Assembly: GCA_009760855.2 (NCBI GenBank)
Contig: WPIO01000080.1
Coordinates: 1,067,501 to 1,131,500 of the forward strand
DNA: 64,000 bases
Direction of reading: 5' to 3'
Source of the DNA: Cristatella mucedo
Taxonomy: Eukaryota > Bryozoa > Phylactolaemata > Cristatellidae
The notes under the pieces: model-generated
What the model was told of the DNA's origin: nothing
Databases searched by the model: none
Seen by the model: only the letters and a program-made list of their open reading frames with translations
Shown: piece by piece, positions 41,735 to 54,846 of the stretch
Layout: every line of letters starts with the position of its first letter
Numbering within the stretch: position 1 is the first letter of the stretch
Made by a program: the position numbers and the translations under genes

Positions 41735-42844
41735 AGATTCACGCAGCATCGTGCTGGCGGTCTCGACCTGGTGGCCTCGAACGTCGCTCCTCCGGCGCTC
41801 CGACTTCCGGCGCTCCTCAGCCGCCACGCTTCGTGGCTCAGGCTCGTGTCTTCGTGGCCCCGTCGCTTTCTGGTTGCGATAGCAATGTGTGGAGCCAAGT
41901 AGCGCGATGGCACAGCCAGCAGCACCGAAGTGAAGCGCCGCCGATGCTTTCCGATTGAAGCCGCTTAGCGAACTGAGCGATGTATTGTACAGAGAGCCAT
42001 TCGAGCGATATCAGCGCTCGGAGCGTTCGTGTAGACAGTACACAAGTTTGCAGGGTTTTCATCTCGCCCCTTACGAAGAAAGCAAACCGATAAAGCGATA
42101 AAGTGACTGTCGCGATCAGACGTTCAGATTGTTCAGCGTTTATCCAATGCAGTCGATGGCGACCGATGGCGGTTCCAGTAGCATCACTTCCGGCGCAAAC
42201 TCGACTGCCGACGGGAGCTTTTAATGTTTGGCCTGAAAATGGCCTCCAACTGATATCGATATATCCCCGGAATGGACGACATTTTAAAAGAACCAACGAA
42301 GCCAAGAGACCAACGAAGCAGTGAAGCGTTTAACTTTGCCTTCTCAGATTGTGCCTGCTAATTGACAATAACCAATGGCTAATAACTAATAATGTACTAA
42401 TTTCACCTGCAATGAATAACCGATCGGCGGGGATAGGCGGGCTTTCGAGCAGATTTTCTTTCAAGCAGATGTGCCTGGACAGCGATCAAGTTATCTCAGT
42501 GTGCAATGTCATTCATCATCTTTGTTTTATTGTCACTACTATTATTATAAGCGTAGTTAGTCGACGACAGCTGCTAAGCTTACGGCTTACGATCTTGGCT
42601 CGGCTTCGCCCAACCACGTGACCGAGGCAGGCGCCACGTTACTTCTGTCACGCGGGTACGAGCTGGAGAGCGCGGTCACATTAGACTGCATATCAAGTCG
42701 AGCAGAAGCAGCCTCTCAATGGCTGCTCAATCGGTGGAGCACTGAAATCCAAAAAACGAGTTTCTTTTTGCCACGTCATACTCGAGGCAAGCAGCACCGA
42801 TCAGTGATCGCTCGCTGGCAGTGCCTAGTCCACAACCTCTGTGC

Positions 42845-43029
<185 letters not shown>

Positions 43030-43594
43030 ACTGTGCACTATGGAGGCAGTAAGCATGACGTAGTTTACTCGAGCTGGCAGACAATCCAACGGGAAATTAA
43101 TGATGATAATAATAATTATCATTATTTTTATTGTAATGCTGGATTTTTCGTATAGCACTTCAAGATGAAATACGAAAACTAGACAATACCTACCCAGATT
43201 TCACTAAGAGCATTCCTCCCCGCGTTAGAGAGCGACCTCGGGCGACTCCTAGCCCTGTGTGGACCTTTACCTGATTTCTCCGTGGTACTCTGTGGATTTA
43301 TTCTGGTATTCCGCTGCTATCTTTGCTCTGACTACTTATGGGTTGTCCTCGGATATGCTACACAAATCAGGACCTGCTTAGCATAAGGAGCGATGTAGCC
43401 ATTAGTCGATACCTACCGGCGGGCCTTCTTCAGCGGGTCAATGAGAACCTTCCTGCATCCTGCGTTCGCCCTATCAACAGCTTGGCTATCAAACCAACGA
43501 GCCTTCAATTTAAAGTGCTAAATAGTACTTGTTGCGGTAGTAGCCCACCCGCCGTAGCCCAGCACGTTGCGAAACGTTGACCGGCGGCCGTTAC

Positions 43595-44009
43595 TAAGGT
43601 AATAATAATAATAATAATAATATTGCACTTGATAAAGCGCCCTCAGAGAACTTAATCTCTTTCTAGGCGCTTTACATTTGCTGCAAAGTGATACGCAATA
43701 GAATAGTAAGTAAAATCATGCTTGAAAAACAAACAAAATGAATAACATGGTTAGGGGTTACATGCACTGGGTCAGCATGCAAATGTGGTTAGTGGCAGCA
43801 TGAACAGTGTCAGCACGCATAAGCACATCGAGGACGAATCACAAGGACCCACTAAATGCTGTCCTAAATAGGAATGTTTTTAAGTTTCTTTTAAATGTGG
43901 TCAGGTCAGGGGATGTTCTGATGCAGGTCGGGAGGGAGTTCCAGGCTGTGGGAGCATACGAGCTAAATGCACGGTCTCCAAAGGATTTAAGGTTTGTACG
44001 AGGTACAAT
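43595..44009 (-). mobile_element. L2-like family 2, 3' fragment
   Basis: Minus-strand tail with ATT repeats (43602-43622), the hairpin and the C-terminal coding part up to about 44009, where similarity stops and the family-1 element begins in the opposite orientation. Confidence 0.85.
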
Positions 44010-47000
44010 TCAAATTCGAAGGGCCCACGTCCGTCGGGCCAGATATACGCCGACGTGAATACAAGCCACTTCATCACCGTCGCCAGTTGTTGAACAGCCT
44101 CTTAAATTCCGCCTACTAAATGTCCGCTCGCTAAAAACCAAGGGGTTACTTATCAACGATCAGGTGGTCTTGGAGAAGCTAGATGCATTTCTGCGTACCG
44201 AAACCTGGATGACGCCTTGTTCCAGTAGCTGTATTTCTGAGACCACTCCACCCGGGTTCTCATTCTATCAGTCCATGCGTTCTGACAAGGTTTGTGGCGG
44301 GGTTGCAATTGTTGGTCGTGAATTGCTTGGCTATAAGATGTGCAGTTTCTCGCATGGACCATCGTTTGAATCGGTTGCTATCAGGTCTTCATCAAAGACA
44401 ATGCCTCTCACCGTTGTGATATACTGGCCTCCTTCTGGCTGTCTAAAGTCGTTCATAGAGGAGTTGTCAGAGTTCCTCGCTAAAATATTTGTGTGTGACA
44501 GGCCGTTACTGATTGCAGGAGACTTCAATATTCACGTTGACAGCCCTAGCAACAGCCAGGTCCGCTCATTTCTTGACTGTCTGGAGAATTTTGGTTTGGT
44601 CCAACACGTTATTCGTACAACCCAAGTCAGTGGCCATATCCTAGATATCGTGATCACTAAGGATGTCCTCTCCACTGAACTTATGGTGTGCCCACTGACC
44701 CTCTCGAATCACTGTTCGGACCGTGCATTTAGTTCGTATGCTCCCAAAGCCTGGAACTCCATCCCGACCTGCGTCAGAACATCCACTGACCTGACCACAT
44801 TTAAAAAGAACTTAAAAGCACACCTATTTATGACAGCATTTATTGGGTCCCTGACTCGTCCTTCATGTGCTTATTTATGCATGCTGACACTGCGCATACA
44901 GCCACTAACCACATTTGCATGCTGACCCTGTGCATATAACCTCTAACCATATTATTCATTTTGTTTTTTTCAAGCATGATTTATTTTACTTACCATTCAA
45001 TTGCATTTCCCTTTGCATCAAATGTAAAGCGCCTAGAAAAAGATTAGGTTCTCTGAGGATCAAGTGCATCGTTATTATCACTATTATTACTGCTCCTGCT
45101 TCCTTGTACTTACAGAGTAATGTCGAACTGGTCAAACGACCTAACTTACAAAGCATTGACACAACAAACTTCTAGAATCTGTTTGTGATCCAGGTCTTCT
45201 TGATCTGCATTCCGACTCGACCGGCAGCCTCGATACCCTCACTGATGCAATGAGCATGACACTCAGGAGTGCATGATTTGCAAAGCATGCTCTCGTTCGT
45301 TCTAACCGTGTTCAAATTCGTGGATATTCCTTTCAATTTACAAAAAAACTCCTAAATATGCGCCGGGTTAAGCGCAGGCTTGAACGTTGTTTCAAGAAAT
45401 TGGGGTCTGATGCAGATCTAGTAAATTTCAAAGACTTCCTTCGAGTTTACTCCCTAAAGCTTAAAAAACCAGGACTTGTTTTTTCATTAGAAAGCTTAAT
45501 TCCTGCCAGTCGGACACTAAACAGATTTACAAGACAGTAAACCGTCTACTAGCAAATGCTGAGAAGTCTGACTAAGGGCTCAGCCGAAAGGTTTTCAGCC
45601 TTCTTTACTGAAAGAATTGTGCACATTCGTGCCTCCATTAAGCTCCCATCGACTAAAGCAATCGCAGTTCCATAACCTGTGACCTTCCTTAAAAGGTTCA
45701 CCGAGGTTTCTGCATGCGATGTGGCCACCTTAATAAGGTTAGAAAAAAGAACTCGTCTCCTGAAGACGCTATACCTTCATCTCTGTGGTCTTCACTAGCA
45801 GACCAACTTAGCCCTGCCTTAACCACGCTTTTCAATGGGATCTGGGAAACGGGGTCATCCCCAAGTCCTTCAAATCGGTAATCGTTAGACCCGTACTTTA
45901 AAAGCCTGGATTAGATACAGAGGTCCATGTAAACTATCGCCCAGTTTCCCTTCTTCCTCTCTTGTCAAAGATTCCCGAAAAAATTGTTGCTACGCAGATG
46001 GTTGAACATATTGAAAAGAATGAAATGTCAGAAACATTTCAATCAGGGTTCAAGAGGCAGCACTCCACCGAAACTGCTCTCCTCCGTGTTAACAATGACA
46101 TTCTACGTGGCAACGACGACGGGAATGTTACTGCCCCAGCTCTGCTATATCTGTCTGCTGCCTTCGACACCATTGATCACGATGTTCTGCTTGAACGATT
46201 GAGAACAACGATCGGTCTGGCAGACGAAGCACTGGCTTGGTTCAAATCGTACTTTTCTGATCGTGTTCAATCCGTGTCGTGTGGGGGTCAGGTCTCACAC
46301 ACGAGAAGGGTCACCTGTGGAGTTCCTCAAGGGTCTGTACTCGGTCCCTTGCTGTTCTCCATTTATACACAACCTCTGAGAAAAGTGATTAAGGCCCATG
46401 GAATAGGATATCACTTTTATGCTGACGATACTCAGTCGTATTTGTCATTCAAACCGTCGGAATATGCTGCAGCAACTAAAAAATTGAATGCTTGCCTTGC
46501 CAATATTCAATCCTGGATGTTGGAAAACTTCCAGAAATTAAATGACGATAAACCGAAATGCTGCTCATAGGACACCCTAAGCGTATGGCTTGATTAAAAG
46601 GCTTTGCTCTTCTAAAAGATGATACTATTGTGCGACCATCACCACGTGCTTGAAATTTAGGTGTCGTTTTCGACAGCTGCCTCAATTTTCAAAGCTTCAT
46701 TCTGAAGACTGCTTCTACAGCTTGCCATCAAGTCTGATCCCTATCCAAGAATAGAAGCTGTCTTCCACAGTAGCTTGTAAAAAATATATCTAGCTCCTTA
46801 GTTCTGTCACGGCTTGATTATTGTAATTCCCTTTTGGCTGGGCTACCAAAGAAAGCAATTAGGCCCCTGCAGCTGACTATAAATATGGCTGCAAGGCTAA
46901 TGTTCAAGTGCCAGAAGTTTCAGCACGTGTCTCCTTATCTAAAAGAGCAAAGATGGATGCCGGTTGACCAACGGACTCAGAGCAAAGTTCTTACGCTGAC

Positions 47001-47480
47001 CCACAAGGCCCGCCACGGCTTGAATCCTTCTTGCCTAGCTGAACTGCTGCACCAGTTTCAGACTGTTTGCGCCCTCAGGTCCTGTGTGGACCATAAATTA
47101 GCTGTCCCATTCCGCCGCTTAGAGACGGTTGGCGACAGACGCTTTAGCTCTGCAGGTTCTTGACTGTGGAGCTCGCTTCCACAATTTTTATGCAACAGCA
47201 ACTACTCTACTACTACCGACTATGGGTCAGCCTTTTCAGCGGTCCTGAACTGCTACTTCCATGCTACTCACTACCTCAACTGCTCTCCTGGCTCTGCTAT
47301 GCTTCGCACTTTCTCTTTGTTTCGTGAGACGAAGTCTGTTGGCTACCGAATGCGGGTATCGAAAGCCGCTCAGGCTGTGAGTGCACTACGCAAGACTCTC
47401 CTGCGTAACACCCGCGTGGTCTGTGTGACTTTGTGGAGTTACAGACGGAGACAACTTACCAGAGAACTCGATCTCCATCC
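44010..47480 (+). mobile_element. L2-like family 1, most complete copy, interrupted
   Basis: The endonuclease begins near 44100 with FRLLNVRSLKTKG and continues through SFYQSMRSDK, AGDFNIHVD (44516) and LVITKD-like DIVITKDVL. The reverse transcriptase follows in a 202-residue frame (45962-46570) with [40 protein letters not shown] and YADDTQ. The C-terminal region runs to about 47160 and the 3' end with ACAGACGGAGA to about 47475. A family-2 fragment is inserted at 44698-45105. Stops at 45540-45600 and other frame breaks make it inactive. Confidence 0.92.
44698..45105 (+). mobile_element. L2-like family 2 fragment nested in family 1
   Basis: At 44698 the endonuclease frame changes into the family-2 C-terminus (RAFSSYAPKAWNSIPTCVR, FKKNLKAHLF), followed by the family-2 tail and a TTATT run. 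After 45105 the family-1 sequence resumes where it left off (LYLQSNVELVK), as seen by comparison with the uninterrupted copy at 3780-3870 on the minus strand. The insertion is therefore younger than the host element. Confidence 0.85.
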
Positions 47481-48284
47481 AGCCACTTCTTTCGCATGTG
47501 CTGCCGGGCTTGAGCCCACGAAGTCTTCGGTCGACAAATGCGTTCACCTCGACCTGGGTCAGTAGAAGCGAGCGCCTGTGCCGAACCAGTGCAGCAAAGA
47601 GAACTCGATCCGCTACAACTAGCCGGAAGGAAATCGAAGGGGAGGCTTTCCGTTCTGGCCCGGATCGATCTCGCGATTTCGCGAAACCTATAAAAGCAGC
47701 AGCTAAGGCAGCTGGTTGCCGGAAGCTGAAGCGGTAGGCCGAGCAAGCGGGGCTTTTATGGAACAGAGATAGGATTTACAGCCGTTGCATGACTTTCAAA
47801 GCTATTGAATATTCTCACCATCATCCTGTGAAAAAAGTCTCTGTCGAGTCACTGTAAAACGCACTGCAAGGGAGTTTATAACTACGAGGTAATGATAATA
47901 ATAATGGCACTGGCCGGGCAAGCTGGGTGGTGCTTAAACCTCGCTCGAGTATGAGTTGTATTTTCCACACCATGTATTTGTATTAATACTATTCGCTACG
48001 ATCTATATTCCGTTGCCTTATCCAATGTATGACCATCAGGGTCGTATAAGCAGGCAAACGCACAGAGAAATAATTCACGGTTATAGACTAGTCACACCCC
48101 TGATCTCATGATGTGCACTGAATCGTGTGCAGGTATAACAATAAGTATGCAAACGATTAAAACCAAGTCTTTCTCTTCCAAATTCAAGCCCCCAGTTCTT
48201 TCTACCGTTCATATCGAGGACACTGTAACAAATCGCGATAGACTCGCTGAATTCATATATTGAAACGTCAAACCTTGCTAGTAA

Positions 48285-50020
48285 GTTCGAGTCTGGTTTT
48301 GCAGCTAATCACTTCACAGAGTCGACATTGCTTCGGGTGTTTAACGAATTTCGTAGGAATGCAGACTTATGTAGAGTCCCTGCTATTTTTTTTGCTAGAT
48401 CTTTCAACAGCTTTTGATACCATCGATCACTAAGTCCTTCTTGAGCGCCTCCCATGTCGTCTGTTCTGGTATTTGTCTACAGCGCTTCTAGACGTTCAGC
48501 GCCGGGCAAGTGTGCACATCCTGCGAGAAGAGCCCCGCCCGCCTCTTTGCTGCCGTTGCCTTAAAAAAATCCAGCTCGTGCAATAATTGATAATTGCAAT
48601 ACCCAGGTAAAGTTTCACAGCAACATATGCGGTGTGTGTGCATATACTTCAGTTTCGCGCTACTGGTACTTCATTGCAACGGTCCCGATCCGATCTCACT
48701 GGGAGACTCCAGAGTGTGTACGTGAATGGAAAAAATGTCATCCGACGAGGAGTCACCCCTAGAGTTACCGCAGGTAAAATCGAGGGCCGCCGCTCATTCC
48801 GCTTCTTTTCACGTTCTTTTCACGTTTAGAACTTTTCACAATCTCCTCCCTTATCTTGCCAACGCGCTAAGCTGCCAGCCATAATCTAGGCTTTCCTTGC
48901 AATGCAGATGACTTACAGTTGTTCATTTGATTCGATCCCTCCGGCATTGAATTCTCCCAGTCCAACTCTCTCTCTAGCTGCACGTATTGATGACATCAGC
49001 ACGTGGACTCAGCTGCAGACTTTTCAAATTGAGTGATGATTGAGTGAAGCAAGCTTACTAGTCACGGGTCGCGGGCAAAGTGGGACTCGGACATTGGAAA
49101 GCTTAACGCTAAAAATTGACTCTGGTAGCAGCATGTCTCCGGTAGTGTCTGCACGAAATCGATGTGTCCTGTTCTAATGTAACTTTAAGCAAGACGACTA
49201 AATTAGCTGCACATTCAAGTCTGCTTGCTTTCAGCTATATAAAATTGCTTAAGTTTGGGTTGGCTTAGACAGGGATGCAGCATCCAAATTGGTTTGTACA
49301 TTTGCGACATCCCGTCTTAACTTCTGCAACTCACTGATTGCTGGTCTACTGGCATGTGCAATCAGGCGCTCACAGTTAGTGCAAACCTCTGCACCCATAC
49401 TTGTCTGTCGTGAGAGGCTCAGTTGCCACATCAGACCACTCTCACCGACCTCGCACTGGCACGCAGTCAAGCAGCGCATTAACTTCAACGTTCTGACCTT
49501 CACTGTTAGGCGCCTCACTTCTCAGGCGCATTCCTCCTACGCATGCGTAACTACGTCCACCATCCACGCCCCCTGGCCAGGCAGCTCTCACCATCCGCTC
49601 TTCAGACTGAAGTCGTATTGCTACACTCTGTAAAGAATACCTCAATCCCTTTGAAGACAACTCCTTTAGTTGCTCAGTTACGTCCCTAAACTTAGAGATC
49701 ACTCCCGACTGACGTCACGACATCACCAGATACGGCAACGTTAAAAGAGAAGCCCAAAACGCATCCGTCAGTTTCTCGCTGCATTTGGCTCGTCCTTGGG
49801 ATTTGTCCATTGAGTATGTATGCTTGCTGACTCGGCACATGCTGCTACTACCCATATTTGCATGTCAACACTGTATATGTCACCACTAACCGTATTATGC
49901 TGGTTGACATGTCAATTTTACTCTTGACCATTGATCGTCCGTCCTTTACTGCAAATGCAAAGTGCCTAGAAGCAGATTGAGCTCTTTGAGGGTGCTATAC
50001 AGATGCTGTATCGTTATTTT
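48285..50020 (+). mobile_element. L2-like family 2, highly decayed copy
   Basis: Residual blocks in order: FESGFAANHFTESTLLRVFNEF, a decayed SFNSFDTIDH (near 48395), CNADDLQLF-like text near 48905, DDISTWT, then TFATSRLNFCNSLIAGL (49300) and a tail with AAAGTGCCTAG near 49960. It contains many stops and frameshifts and is the oldest-looking of the family-2 copies. An unrelated stretch interrupts it at about 48480-48690. Confidence 0.8.
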
Positions 50021-51189
50021 TTAATGTCACGACGCTTTGTAGGAAAGCAACTAAGACCTGGCTCGCAGAGAAGACGCATATGTGGCTGCTGTGGGGTCTG
50101 TAGCTAAACTGAAACTAAGCTTTGAATTGAATGCGTTGCATAACGTCGCTAAACGTGGCTCGCCGCTGAGCATCCCCGACTGCCATCTTGAATTAGCACG
50201 TGACCATGCTCTGCACGCTTTCTTTGTTGCGTGAGATAAACTGAGTCTTTTTGCTGTCCTGCATGTACTGAAAGGCGCTTCGCCAGGTTCGAGTGCGCCA
50301 TGGAAAACCTTTCTGCATATGACGCCCACTCAGTCCACGTGGCTTAAGGTGATTGCTGACGAAAAGACCTGACATAACGTTACGTCGCCTTCACATTACG
50401 CTACACGACGCCGTCAGTACGTTACGTTTGCGCCGCCATTGGCCGAGGAACAGCTGCACGAAAGCATTTTGTCGTCGCTCAATGTCGTCACAATCGCCGG
50501 ACGCCGAGACGAGGTTTCGTTTTTTCGCGGGCTCGTACACTGACGCCGCACCCGAGACTCTCCGGTTGCATTGCAACGCAATAGATTGGGCGGAAGCAAG
50601 CGCACCTTCGGGGGTCGGGAGCCAGAGAAACGTGAACGCGCCTGCGCGCCCGCCCAGTCGACGCCGCTCGAGCGCGTCCTATCCGCTGCAATGCTGCTGT
50701 GGCCGAATGGAAGCGCCGACGTTTGCCGGGCGCGCGCAGCGCCCCTCAGCGGAAGCCCGGGAGAGCGAGCGAGCGAGCGTGCGCTTGGGGCGACCTCTAC
50801 CGAGCGCACGCGCCGTCTGCAGCGATCTCGAACCCTCGAGCCGCTCGTGTCGACTCGTCGCATAAAGACCGTCGGCTGCGGCCAGGCGAACCACAGAGCC
50901 GGCCCCTGCGCGTTGCACGTCACTTCCGCGATGAACTACGTGTCTTTGACGGTCGACGGCGCTCCTGCTCCGCTGCCGCCGCCGTCGCCGCCACCTCCGA
51001 GTCCGACGCTGGACGCTGACAGGTGCGCCTCCACCGGATGCGCCAGTCGCGCCGCGAAACGGCTTCGCTGCACGCGATGCTTTATGTATATTTTATCGCC
51101 GCGAAACGGCGCTTTATTATAAACCATGGTATATGACCACAATAAATATGTTTAATTAGTTATATATAATCATTTATCCGGGATTATTA

Positions 51190-52025
51190 TTTTTATTAAT
51201 AATGACTAATGATTAATAATAGTAATGCACTCGATAAAGTGCCCTCGGGGAACTCAATCTCTTTCTAGGCGCTTTACATTTGCTGCAAAGGAAACGCGCT
51301 CGAATAGTGAGTGGTATCATGCATAATAAATAACATGAATAACATGGTTAGAGGTGACACGCACAGGGTTTGCACGCATAAGCACATAAAGGACGAATCA
51401 CAGGGAACCATTTAATGCTGTCATAAATAGGTGCGTACTTAAGTGGTCAAGTCAGGAGATGTCGTGACGCAAGTCGGGAGTGCGTTCCAGGGCTTTGGAA
51501 GGGTACGAACTAAATGCACGGTCTCCAAAGGAATTACAGTTTGTGCGAAGTGTAGGTAAACTGTTGGATTCCGAAAACCGGGTGGTTTGGCGCTTGGCCT
51601 GGTGGGGGAGTAGATCTGAGAGATAGGCTGGAGCCAAAGAATGAAGTGACCTAAAAGTGAGCGACAAAACCTTGAAGTCAATCCGTTGCTTGACTAGGAG
51701 CCAGTCAGCGTAGGTCGGCGAGAAGTGGTGTGATGTGGCAACTGCGACGCTCACGACAGACAAGCCTAGCTGCAGAGTGTTGCACCATCTGTAATCGCCT
51801 GATTGCACATTCCGGTAGGCCATCAAGCAGTGAGCTACAGAAGTCGAGACGGGATGTCGCAAATGCATGGACCAACTTAGATGTGGTATCCCTGTCTAAA
51901 TAAGTCCGAGTTTTAGCTGAAGGTTACGTTGGTGAAAGTAGCTGCAGACTTGATGGAGGAGCTGATTGTCCAACGAACGGTCACCTTGGAACAATGACAC
52001 CTAGATTTCGTGCAGATTCCACAGT
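51190..52025 (-). mobile_element. L2-like family 2, 5'-truncated copy
   Basis: Minus strand: LRHPVSTSVAHCLMAYR-like remnant, LVKQRIDFKVLSLTFRSLHSLAPAYLSDLLPH, then the hairpin tail and an imperfect ATT run. Frame breaks near 51470 and 51700. Confidence 0.85.
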
Positions 52026-52480
52026 AGATATGTTATTCATTATTACTATTGATATTATTGTTATTAGTAATTATTAATGGAATTAGTAAATCTTGATAAT
52101 TTACGAATTGATATTACTAATATTTATAATGCATATTTAATATCATAATATAGTAGGATATATATATTATAAATGATAATTATTATTTATTATCAGTATA
52201 TGCATCGTTGTTATTGGTAAGTATTACAAGTAATACGTATTAATAGCTCACTCGTTATTATTATTAATACTTAGAGTTGGATTTGCAATTCCTCGCTCGA
52301 GGCTGAAGGTACCGCGAAACGGCTTCGCTGCATGCGATATTTTGACGCAGTGTCGGACATTGCGTCACTAGGCAGTGTCGGGCGCAGCGTCACCGCCTCC
52401 GAGGTCGGTCGGGCCTCAGCAGCGCCCCCGTCGAGGCCGCAGTGCTAGGCAAATAGGAAGCGGAAGCCGAAGCGTAAGTG

Positions 52481-52600
52481 GAAATGCGCCCGCCGAAGCG
52501 GAAATGCGCCCGCCGAAGCGGAAATGCGCCCGCCGAAGCGGAAATGCGCCCGCCGAAGCGGAAATGCTCCCGCCGAAGCGGAAATGCTCCCGCCGAAGGG
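52481..52600. repeat. 20-bp minisatellite, 6 copies
   Basis: Six units of GAAATGCGCCCGCCGAAGCG, the last two with CTCC in place of CGCC. The unit GAAGCG resembles the local background sequence upstream. Confidence 0.95.
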
Positions 52601-52710
52601 CTACTGGGATCGGGCGGCTTGGGTTAACGAAGCGGCTGAAGCAGCGAAGCTGCCGCGGTGCGCCGGCATCCCTTCGCTCTTTGCAGAGGATGATGAAGAG
52701 TCGCATCCGG

Positions 52711-52800
52711 GGGCTCTTCATCCGGGGCTCTTCATCCGGGGCTCTTCATCCGGGGCTCTTCATCCGGGGCTCTTCATCCGGGGCTCTTCATCCGGGGCTC
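52711..52800. repeat. 15-bp minisatellite, 6 copies
   Basis: Six units of GGGCTCTTCATCCGG, 110 bp downstream of the 20-bp array. It reads as a five-residue repeat in every frame. Confidence 0.95.
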
Positions 52801-52911
52801 CGGGTACGACTCGAGCATGGAGCGGGGGCAGCGGCGGCAGCGGCGATTGTTGGCCGCGCGGTGAATCGCTCTCGTTGTCTCGGGAAAATACGGGAGAGAC
52901 GACGAGTTTTA

Positions 52912-53109
52912 TTAACGCTCCGCAGGCCACCTCTTAGTGTGACCGCGTTTATACAGGCCGCACGTGCGTATACTGCATATATATGCTATTGACATTGTCG
53001 TAGGCGCGCCTGGCGGTCCACGAAGCAGAAGCAGATTGTCGTCGGCTGGTTCCTGTTCGTTATCGTCCTCGTCGCCACTGCCTTTGGGATCGCCACACTC
53101 GGTGGCCAT
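52912..53109 (-). CDS. Weak candidate first exon of an unrecognised minus-strand gene
   Basis: An ATG at 53109 in good context (AGAAAAATGGCC) opens MATECGDPKGSGDEDDNEQE, an acidic, balanced composition unlike the Arg/Ala strings common in this GC-rich area. It continues through DDNLLLLRGPPGAP to a stop at 52912. CpG-rich sequence lies upstream on that strand. No consensus donor is visible at the end of the plausible peptide and no homologue is recognised, so chance is a real possibility. Confidence 0.2.
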   Translation of the reverse strand: MATECGDPKGSGDEDDNEQEPADDNLLLLRGPPGAPTTMSIAYICSIRTCGLYKRGHTKRWPAER

Positions 53110-54810
53110 TTTTCTTCGGTCGAGCCCTAGTCGCTCCGGATGCGATGTCGGCGACGACGAGTCGGCCGAAAAGTATCGATCGTCGGCACGTCCCTCCGAT
53201 GGGCTCAACCGTCTCGCAGCCACCGCCGCGATCACCATCGCCACACCGCCGCAAGACGCCGTCTCGACGCCGCCGAAGGCCGCCCGGTCGCCATCACGCT
53301 GCCACAACGACCGACGCCGCGCGGCGCGGAGGCGCTGCCGCAGGTCGGCCGTTGGCGAGCGTAGCGAGTCCGGCCGATCGCAAAGTGGCGGCAGCGGCGG
53401 CGCCTCGCGATCAGCGATGCTTAGGCATCACCGCCGCCGCCGCCGCCGCCGCCGCCGCTGCCGCTGCCGCTCTGAAGCGGCGGCGGCGGCGGCGGCGGCT
53501 CGAACCGCTTCAAGTAGGCAAAAATTTACAATTCAATGCGTTGCCGACACAAAATAATTTGAACGTAACCGAGTCTCGTTTTGCGCGGACTGGCACTGTG
53601 CGAGGCTCGCAGTGCGTCACACACAGCACTGACTGGTGAGTTCGCGAGTGATGGGTGCCTGTGAGCAGCCAGCGCAGTGCAGCCGATCGCTGTCAGTTCT
53701 GCGCGGACGCGCTGGCCGTTTGTGCGCATCGCGGCCTGGCACAATTGCATCGGCACAATCGAAGCAGCTGGAACCGCTGCCACCGCCGCCGCGCTCTTGC
53801 GTCAACAGCGGCGGCGCGCGAAAGTGCCGACGGTGGTCAGAGGGCGAGGCAACGCTCGGCTGACGCCAGCTGAAGCTTCGGCCAAATGAGGCCGGACGTG
53901 GTTTAAGGCTGGAGAGTTTTCGCCGGCTGACGACCGGCAGGCCCGCTCCCAGAGTGCAATGCAATCTCCGGCGACGCCGCCGCCGCCAGGCGCCCGGACA
54001 GTCCACTTGGCAGTACTGGCCGCGGCGACGGCGGCGGCTTCGCCGGCGTTCGCCACGCGTTCGCGCACGCGTCATCGCCACGAGCGGCGAAGCGCGGCGT
54101 CGACCGACTATGACGACCGCTGCTATCGGCGCTGCTGCTGGCGACGGCGGAAGCGCTAAATTGCGTCACCGCGCGGAATTGCGTAACAATTCAGCGGTAG
54201 CGCGAAGCGGCGGCGCGAAACGGCGTGCAGCGGCAGCGTCTGTCGTGGCGCAATCGTCGGCGCCGCGATTGTCGATCGATGCTGGCTTTGTCCAATGAGA
54301 TACGACGACACACTTCGTCGTTTCTCGTTTCCATTTTTCAGAAACTTTGCCTAAGCAATCCCGTAGAGCGCACACAGTAGGCAGCGACAACGATGCGCGC
54401 GCAGCCTTATCCGGTGTGCGAGAGCAACGTGCGAACGACGATTGACGCGGCGCGCGACGCGGATGCTGCGAAGCGCGGGTGCAGTGAAGTACGGGTGCGG
54501 CGAAGCGAATGCTGCAAGTTATACTAGACGCGACATTTCGACATGACGCGACATTTCGCAGTCAGTAAGTCGGGCTGTCCAGTGTCGTCGTAGGCGGTCG
54601 GTCGGTGGTCGGCTGTATGTGTCCGTCGCTCTTCTTCCGAGGCGCCGTACTGGAGGCCTCGAAGGCCTTCGAATGACTCGAGCCGAGCGCGAAGCCGTCT
54701 TCCGCGGCGGCGAGATTTGGCGGTGCGACGTCTGCCACCGCCGCGGACTGTGCGGCGGTGGCAGACGCTCGCACCGCGCGCTACGCTAAGACGCTGCGAA
54801 CGTCTTGCGT

Positions 54811-54846
<36 letters not shown>

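Noticed and set aside
50353-51122. Overlapping GC-rich frames as a host gene
   Set aside because: Open frames occur on both strands with Arg/Ala/Ser composition, and no motif, splice structure or homology is visible.
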